The notes beneath the pieces are model-generated. The model was not told where the DNA came from, made no database searches, and saw only the letters and a program-made list of their open reading frames with translations. The position numbers and the translations under genes were made by a program. 64,000 bases of DNA from Mycobacterium europaeum (GTDB lineage: Bacteria > Actinomycetota > Actinomycetes > Mycobacteriales > Mycobacteriaceae), in NCBI RefSeq assembly GCF_002102155.1, contig NZ_LQOU01000070.1, positions 1 to 64,000 on the forward strand, in the 5' to 3' direction. Below, piece after piece: positions 59,401 to 64,000 of the stretch; positions within the stretch are counted from its first letter, which is position 1, and each line of letters begins with the position of its first letter.

Positions 59401-62400
59401 TGGTGTTGATCAACAAACCGACCATCGACTCGGCCCCGGGCACTTCGGCCGAGCGGCCCGAGACCGTGGTGCCGAACGCGACGTCGTGGTTGCCGGTCAG
59501 CCAGGTGAGCAGCTGCGCCCACGCGGCTTGCAGCACGGTGCTGACCGTGGTCTGGCGCGCGCGGGCCAGCTCGCCGACCGCCCGGGTGGTCTCGGCCGAC
59601 ACCGCGAACGTCTCGAGGCCACGCGCGCCCGGCGCCGTCTGGTGCGGGGGCGCGACGAGCGTCGGGGCGTCGAAGCCGGCGAGCACCTCGCCCCACGCGG
59701 CCCGCGCGGCGTCCAGGTCGCGGTCGGCCAGCCAGGTGACGAATCGGCGATACGGCGCCGGCGGGGCCAACTGCTGCCCGGTGAGGCTGGCGAACGTCTC
59801 GTTCACCAGGATCGGCACCGACCAGCCGTCGAGCACGATGTGGTGGATGGTGAGCACCAGCCGGTGCCGGTGCCGGCCGGTGCGGATCACGGCGACCCGG
59901 AAGGCGGGTTGGTCGGCCAGGTCGCAGACCGCGGCGCGTTCGGCGGCGCGCAGTTCGTCCAGACGGTCGGCCCAGCCGTCGACGTCGTCGAGCTCGACAT
60001 ACCGCCATGCCGGAACCGGGTGCGCGGGGATGATCTGCACCGGTTCGTCGGGCCGGTCCCAGAACCGGGCGACCAGGTGTGGATGCCGGTTCACCACGGT
60101 CTGCACGGCGTCGCGCAGCCGGTCAGCATCCAGCGGGCCGGCGACGCCGATGTCCAGCTGCACCACATACAGGTCGCTGGAATCGCCGCCGCCCCGCGTG
60201 GTGGTGGTGTGGAAGAGCAGCCCCTGCTGCAGCGGGGTCAGCGGCAGCACGTCGGCGATCGGGGCTTGCCGTTCGAGCTCGTCGATCTGCTGCTGGGCCA
60301 GCCGGGCCGGCAGGATGTCCGACGGGGTCAGCCCGCCGCCGCCGGAGCGCACGTGGGCGCAGATGCCGGTCAGCGCCTCGAACCAGAGCCGGCTCAGCCT
60401 GCTCACCTGCTCGCGGTCCAGCACCGAGGGCGCCCACGTCCAGTTGGCGTGCAGCTGCGGGCCGGCCTCGGTGTCGGCGGTGCCCGCGTTGAGGTCCACC
60501 GTGTGCATCAGCGGCATCGGCACCGCCGTGCTGGTTTCGGTCACCGAGGAACCGTCGCGGGAGATCCGCCACAGCTCGTCGGACAGCGCGGCCGCCGCGC
60601 CGCCCAGCCGGCCGAGGTAGTTGAATCCGATCGTCGGGTCCGAAGCATCCAGTCCCACTTCGGGATTGAGATAACGCAAGAGCCCGTAGGTCAGCGGGTC
60701 CGGCAGGGCGCGCAGCTGTTCCTTGGCCGCCTTGAGCACCGCCCCCAACGCCGGATCGCCGGAAACCACGTGCTCCCACGGCAATTCACCCACCGCCAGC
60801 GACACCGGGTATTTGGTGGTGAACCAGCCGACGGTGCGCGACAGGTCGACTCCGGGGGCGAGTTCCTCGTGGCGGCCGTGGCCCTCGACGTCGATGCCGA
60901 TCGGCGCGGTATCGCCCAGGAACTCCGCCCAGGCCAGGGCGTAGCCGATCAGCAGGATGTCGTTGACGCCGGCATGGAACGCCGCCGGCGCCTCACCGAG
61001 CAGCGTGCGGGTGGTGTCCGCGTCGAGCTGAACGGAGAGGTGCTCGGCGGTCTCGTAGGTGTCCGCCTCGGGGCGCACCGGCGGCAGCGCGGGCGGGGTC
61101 GCCGCGACCCGCCTCCAGGCCTCGGCCTGCTCGACCACCGCCGGGGTCTGCGCGTGCTCGCCGAGCAGGCCGGCCCAGCGGGCGAACGACGTCCCGCCGG
61201 GCGGCAACGCCACCGGCTGCCCGCCGCGATGCTGCGCCCAGGCAATATTCAAGTCCTCCAACAGGATTCGCCAGGACACACCGTCGACGGCCAGGTGGTG
61301 GATGATCAGCACGAGCTGGCGGGTGGAGGCGGCCCACAGCGCGCTCACCATCACCCCGTCGGCCGGGTTCAGCCTCGACCGCGCCTCGATCACCGCCGCG
61401 TCGGACAACGCATCCACGGTGTGCAGGCGGTCGGCGGCGTCCACCGACCCGGCCTCGGGCACTGTCAGCGTGCCCTCGTCGTCCAGGCGCAGCCGCAGCA
61501 TGGCGTGGCGGTCCAGCACGGCCTGCAACACCGCCAGCACGTCTTCCTCGCCGGCCCCGGCGGGCGCCTCCACGACGATGGTCTGGTTGAACTGGTCGAC
61601 CGGGCCCTCGACGCCTTGCAGCCACCGGATGATCGGGGTTGCGGGCAGCTCCCCGATGCCCTCGTCGATGACGCCGGCGTCGCCGTCGGCCGTTCCCACC
61701 ACGCGGGCCAGCCGGGCCACGGTCTGCTCGACGAAGATGTCGCGCGTCCGGCACGTCAGGCCCGCGGCGCGGGCACGCGTCACCACCTGCATCGACGAGA
61801 TGCTGTCGCCGCCCAGGTCGAAGAAGGAGTCGTCGACGCCGACCCGCTCGACGCCGAGCACCTGGGCGTAGATGCCGGCCAGGGTCTCCTCGACGGGATT
61901 GCCGGGGGCGCGGTAGCGATCGGCGCCGGTGTATTCGGGTGCCGGCAGCGCGCGGGTGTCGAGCTTGCCGTTGGGTGTGAGCGGCAGCGCGTCGAGCGCC
62001 ACCACGGCCGCCGGCACCATGTACGCGGGGAGCCGGTCGGACAGGGCGGTGCGGAGCTCGGCGGGGTCCGCCGACCCGGCGACGTAGCCGACGAGGCGCT
62101 TCTCGCCGGGCCGGTCCTCGCGGACGACGACGGCCGCCTGCCGCACCCCGCGGAGCTCGGCCAGCGCCGCCTGGATCTCCCCGAGTTCGATGCGGTAGCC
62201 GCGGATCTTGACCTGATCGTCGGCGCGGCCCAGGTACTGCAGCTGCCCGTCGGCGCCCCAGCGGACCAGGTCGCCGGTGCGGTACATCCGTGCCCCGAGC
62301 CCGCCGAACGGGCACGCCACGAACCGTGACGCCGTCAGCGCCGCCCGTCGCCAGTACCCGCGCGCCAGTCCGCCGCCGGCCACGTACAGCTCGCCGATCA

Positions 62401-64000
62401 CCCCGGGCGGCACCGGCCGCAGGGACTCGTCGAGCACGAACAACGCCGCGCCGGCCACCGGGGAGCCGATCGGCACCGCCGGGGATCCGGGCGTGAGCGG
62501 CGCGCTGATGGCGGCGTACACCGTCGCCTCGGTGGGGCCGTAGGCGTTGATCATCACGCGGCCGGGCGCCCACCGGTCGACCAGGTCCGTCGGGCAGGCC
62601 TCGCCCGCCACGACCAGAGCAGCCGACTCCAGCCCCTGCGGGTCCAGCATCGCTGCGGCAGAAGGGGTTTGGCTCAGCACGCTGACCCCCTCCGCGATCA
62701 GCAGGGCGTGCAGGTCCTCCGGGGACCGCACCACTGCGTCCGGGACCACCACCAGGCGCCCCCCGCGCAGCAGCGCGCCGAAGATCTCCCACACCGACAC
62801 GTCGAAGCCATAGGAGTGCCACTGCGACCACACCCCGGCGTCCGGCAGGCTGGCGTCCACGGAGGCCATCAGCTGCGTCACGTTGCGGTGGCTGACCGCC
62901 ACGCCCTTGGGCCGGCCGGTCGTCCCCGAGGTGTAGATGAGGTAGGCGGTGTCCTCCGCGCCGGGGGCCGGCAGGGCGGTGGCGGGCCGGGCCTCGACGG
63001 CGGGATCGTCCACGTCGATGACCGCCACGTCGTGCTCGTCCAGCCGGTGGGCCAGGTCGGCGGTGGTGACCGCCGCCACGGGTTCGGCGTCGGCGAGCAT
63101 GAAGCCGATGCGGGCCGCCGGATGGGCGGGATCGATGGGCAGGTAGGCCGCGCCGGTCTTGAGCACCGCCAGGATCGCCACGATCGCCTCGGCGGACCGC
63201 GAGAACAGCAGCGCGACGGCCTCGCCCGGGCCCGCGCCCGCGCTGATCAACAGGTGCGCCAACCGGTTTGACGCCTCGTCCAGCTCCCGGTACGTCCACG
63301 ACCACCGACCGCAGCCCAGCGCCGGCGCGTCCGGTGTGCGCGCCACCTGGGCGGCGAACGCTTCGGGAATCGACACCGGCGCGGTGGCCGGTGCGGTCAG
63401 CGCCGCCCGGTTGCCGATCTCGTCGACGCGGGCGTGTTCGGCCGCGTCGAGCAGGTCGACCGATGACACGGTGCGGTTCGGATCGGTGGTCATCGTCGCC
63501 AGCACCCGCTGCAGCCGTGCGACCAGTGCCTCGATGCTGTCCGCGTCGAACACGTCGGTGCGGAACTCGACCCGCCCGCCGATCCCGGCGGGCTCGTTGC
63601 CCTCGGTCCAGCGCTCGGCCAGCGAGAACGTGAGGTCCATGCGGGCGACCTGGGCGTCGAGCGGCATCGAAGTGACCTGAACGTCGCCGAGCGCCAGTCC
63701 GGTCGCGGGGTCGTTGTCCTGCCCACCGAAGTTCTGCCAGGCCAGCATCACCTGGATCAGCGGATGATGGGTCAGGCTCCGGGCCGGGTTGACCCGCTCC
63801 ACCAGCACCTCGAACGGCACGTCCTGATGCTCGAAGGCCTCCAGGCTGCGCGTGCGCACCCGGTCCAGCAGGTCGGCGAAGGTGGGGTCGCCGCCTAGCT
63901 CTTTCAGGTCGACCCGCAGCACCAGGGTGTTGACGAAGAACCCGACCAAGTCGTCGAGCGCGGGGTCGCGCCGCCCGGCGATCGGGAAGCCCACCGCCAC
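56441..64000 (-). CDS. Nonribosomal peptide synthetase, C-terminal 2519 residues (partial)
   Basis: The gene enters from the right edge and ends in the window. Domains in order: end of a condensation domain (64000-63440); adenylation 1 (about 63400-61930, LIYTSGTTGRPKGV, NAYGPTEATV); carrier 1 (LGGDSISSM, near 61810); epimerisation (about 61690-60330, HHLAVDGVSW); condensation 2 (about 60300-58990, HHIVLDGW); adenylation 2 (about 58960-57430, NAYGPTETTM); carrier 2 (LGGDSISAM, near 57345); thioesterase (about 57220-56470, GWSFGGVVAH). It would add a D-residue, then a final residue, then release the peptide. My reading of the A2 pocket, D-V-W-T-V-A-A-M-C, is near the GrsA Phe code; A1 reads D-V-W-S-V-A-A-V-Y. 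The product is unknown. Confidence 0.92.
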   Translation of the reverse strand: MAVGFPIAGRRDPALDDLVGFFVNTLVLRVDLKELGGDPTFADLLDRVRTRSLEAFEHQDVPFEVLVERVNPARSLTHHPLIQVMLAWQNFGGQDNDPATGLALGDVQVTSMPLDAQVARMDLTFSLAERWTEGNEPAGIGGRVEFRTDVFDADSIEALVARLQRVLATMTTDPNRTVSSVDLLDAAEHARVDEIGNRAALTAPATAPVSIPEAFAAQVARTPDAPALGCGRWSWTYRELDEASNRLAHLLISAGAGPGEAVALLFSRSAEAIVAILAVLKTGAAYLPIDPAHPAARIGFMLADAEPVAAVTTADLAHRLDEHDVAVIDVDDPAVEARPATALPAPGAEDTAYLIYTSGTTGRPKGVAVSHRNVTQLMASVDASLPDAGVWSQWHSYGFDVSVWEIFGALLRGGRLVVVPDAVVRSPEDLHALLIAEGVSVLSQTPSAAAMLDPQGLESAALVVAGEACPTDLVDRWAPGRVMINAYGPTEATVYAAISAPLTPGSPAVPIGSPVAGAALFVLDESLRPVPPGVIGELYVAGGGLARGYWRRAALTASRFVACPFGGLGARMYRTGDLVRWGADGQLQYLGRADDQVKIRGYRIELGEIQAALAELRGVRQAAVVVREDRPGEKRLVGYVAGSADPAELRTALSDRLPAYMVPAAVVALDALPLTPNGKLDTRALPAPEYTGADRYRAPGNPVEETLAGIYAQVLGVERVGVDDSFFDLGGDSISSMQVVTRARAAGLTCRTRDIFVEQTVARLARVVGTADGDAGVIDEGIGELPATPIIRWLQGVEGPVDQFNQTIVVEAPAGAGEEDVLAVLQAVLDRHAMLRLRLDDEGTLTVPEAGSVDAADRLHTVDALSDAAVIEARSRLNPADGVMVSALWAASTRQLVLIIHHLAVDGVSWRILLEDLNIAWAQHRGGQPVALPPGGTSFARWAGLLGEHAQTPAVVEQAEAWRRVAATPPALPPVRPEADTYETAEHLSVQLDADTTRTLLGEAPAAFHAGVNDILLIGYALAWAEFLGDTAPIGIDVEGHGRHEELAPGVDLSRTVGWFTTKYPVSLAVGELPWEHVVSGDPALGAVLKAAKEQLRALPDPLTYGLLRYLNPEVGLDASDPTIGFNYLGRLGGAAAALSDELWRISRDGSSVTETSTAVPMPLMHTVDLNAGTADTEAGPQLHANWTWAPSVLDREQVSRLSRLWFEALTGICAHVRSGGGGLTPSDILPARLAQQQIDELERQAPIADVLPLTPLQQGLLFHTTTTRGGGDSSDLYVVQLDIGVAGPLDADRLRDAVQTVVNRHPHLVARFWDRPDEPVQIIPAHPVPAWRYVELDDVDGWADRLDELRAAERAAVCDLADQPAFRVAVIRTGRHRHRLVLTIHHIVLDGWSVPILVNETFASLTGQQLAPPAPYRRFVTWLADRDLDAARAAWGEVLAGFDAPTLVAPPHQTAPGARGLETFAVSAETTRAVGELARARQTTVSTVLQAAWAQLLTWLTGNHDVAFGTTVSGRSAEVPGAESMVGLLINTIPVRARITPATSTADLLDQLQGAHNDTVEHEHLSLSEIHRMTGHEKLFDTLFAYENYPLETSAMAVDHELSITDFDMFERNHYPLTMQAALSGERLGLRVEYDAGLFDQRTIGALTDRLERVLVAMTTDPTRRLSSVDLLDGPEHARLDAIGNRAALTRPAPPPASIVELFAAQVAHHPDAVAISWSDVSMTYRELDEAANRLAHLLAADGAGPGESVALLFSRSAQAIVAILAVLKTGAAYLPIDPAAPVSRINFMLGDAAPVAAVTTGGLRSRLDGSDARVIDIEDPRIAGCPDTALPAPAADGVAYLIYTSGTTGVPKGVAVTHQNVTRLIGSLDAGLPAPGVWTQCHSYAFDVSVWEIFAPLLRGGRVVVVPEAVVRSPRDFGALLVDEGVSVLTQTPTAVAMLDPAGLEGVALVMAGEACPAEVVDRWAPGRVMVNAYGPTETTMCVAISAPLTAGSGTPPIGSPVPGAGLFVLDAWLRPVPPGAVGELYVAGTGLAAGYLGRAGLTGSRFVACPFGEPGTRMYRTGDLVRWGADGQLVYVGRADEQVKIRGYRIELGEVQAALGRLDGVDQAVVIAREDRPGDKRLVGYITGTADPAEARTTLAGRLPVYMVPTAVLGLDALPLTPNGKLDARALPAPEYTGGAYRAPSNATEEILAGVFARVLGVERVGVDDSFFDLGGDSISAMRLIATVNAELAVDLAVRSLFDAPSVRSLSRRLTTDTPSGPDVVPVQTLKRGAGIPVFCIHPAGGVSWPYQVLGNYLDCPIIGIQQVRGGAEREPRSIPEMAATYADRLQEAYPSGPYNLLGWSFGGVVAHAVAVELQRRGCVVARLVLLDAQPAMDDGAAPPEEALGAGQLPEAARSGRLFDLLADNLRKNVERYRAHRPEVFTGDITVFSAAQDGGDRGAFLSRSWRPHVSGEILTYAIECGHDDMLTSESVGLYGQRLRRLLVLAERRLELAHGAQHTAASREGKVPGERAG

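Noticed and set aside
57776..62329. A 1517-codon forward frame opposite the NRPS
   Set aside because: Antisense shadow of repeated adenylation and condensation domains, of low-complexity His/Arg/Gly composition.
1..64000. CRISPR array, tRNA or rRNA genes
   Set aside because: No regularly spaced repeats, cloverleaf sequences or rRNA motifs were seen on reading the window.

Overview
The window reads as a high-GC nontuberculous Mycobacterium chromosome. This rests on several lineage-typical genes: a csoR-DUF1490-ctpV copper operon, a PknE-type kinase with an extracellular DsbA-like domain, an FHA-domain ABC transporter of the Rv1747 type, a WS/DGAT acyltransferase, two DUF732 secreted proteins, and homologues of the cholesterol genes hsaA, hsaC, hsaD, kshA and kstD. 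Species cannot be fixed from sequence alone. No rRNA, tRNA or CRISPR array was seen.

Left part (1-18.6 kb). The window opens on the tail of an IS630-like transposase. Its stop codon shares a CTAG with the stop of a reverse-strand operon (4556 to 74). That operon has two acyl-CoA dehydrogenases, two MaoC/hot-dog proteins and a thiolase-like protein, which is the layout of the M. tuberculosis igr (cholesterol side-chain) operon. Next come an aquaporin, the FHA-ABC transporter, a hydrolase and an SDR reading divergently from two SigF-like promoters, a type III polyketide synthase with a membrane methyltransferase, a molybdopterin oxidoreductase, SnoaL-like proteins, a WS/DGAT with a palindromic operator, and an HsaD-like hydrolase.

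Middle (18.9-32.6 kb). A giant CtpH/CtpI-type P-type ATPase is followed by a steroid-ring set: HsaA-like oxygenase, HsaC-like extradiol dioxygenase, KstD-like flavoprotein, KshA-like Rieske oxygenase with a small Cys-containing partner, and a second KstD. A lone pstS lies inside this set with a candidate PHO box upstream. With the igr-like operon and the HsaD-like hydrolase, these form a dispersed paralogous steroid-degradation gene set.

Metal island (33.5-48 kb). It holds a flavoprotein, a multicopper oxidase overlapping an ArsR-ArsC fusion, a divergent APC permease with a DoxX protein, an arsR-acr3-arsC-cadI/arsI operon, flavin reductase and RibD-like genes, a CmtR-like repressor with a CDF-type transporter, a Met-rich Tat protein, ctpV, DUF1490 and csoR, and a divergent DUF2182 protein across a perfect 39-bp palindrome. 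Several repressors look leaderless, with operators against the start codon.

Right part (48-64 kb). Here lie a PknE-like kinase, an operon for the osmoprotectant N-acetylglutaminylglutamine amide (amidotransferase, GNAT/ATP-grasp ligase, MFS transporter), a DUF732 protein, and the C-terminal 2519 residues of a nonribosomal peptide synthetase (partial C, A, T, E, C, A, T, TE) that runs off the window edge.
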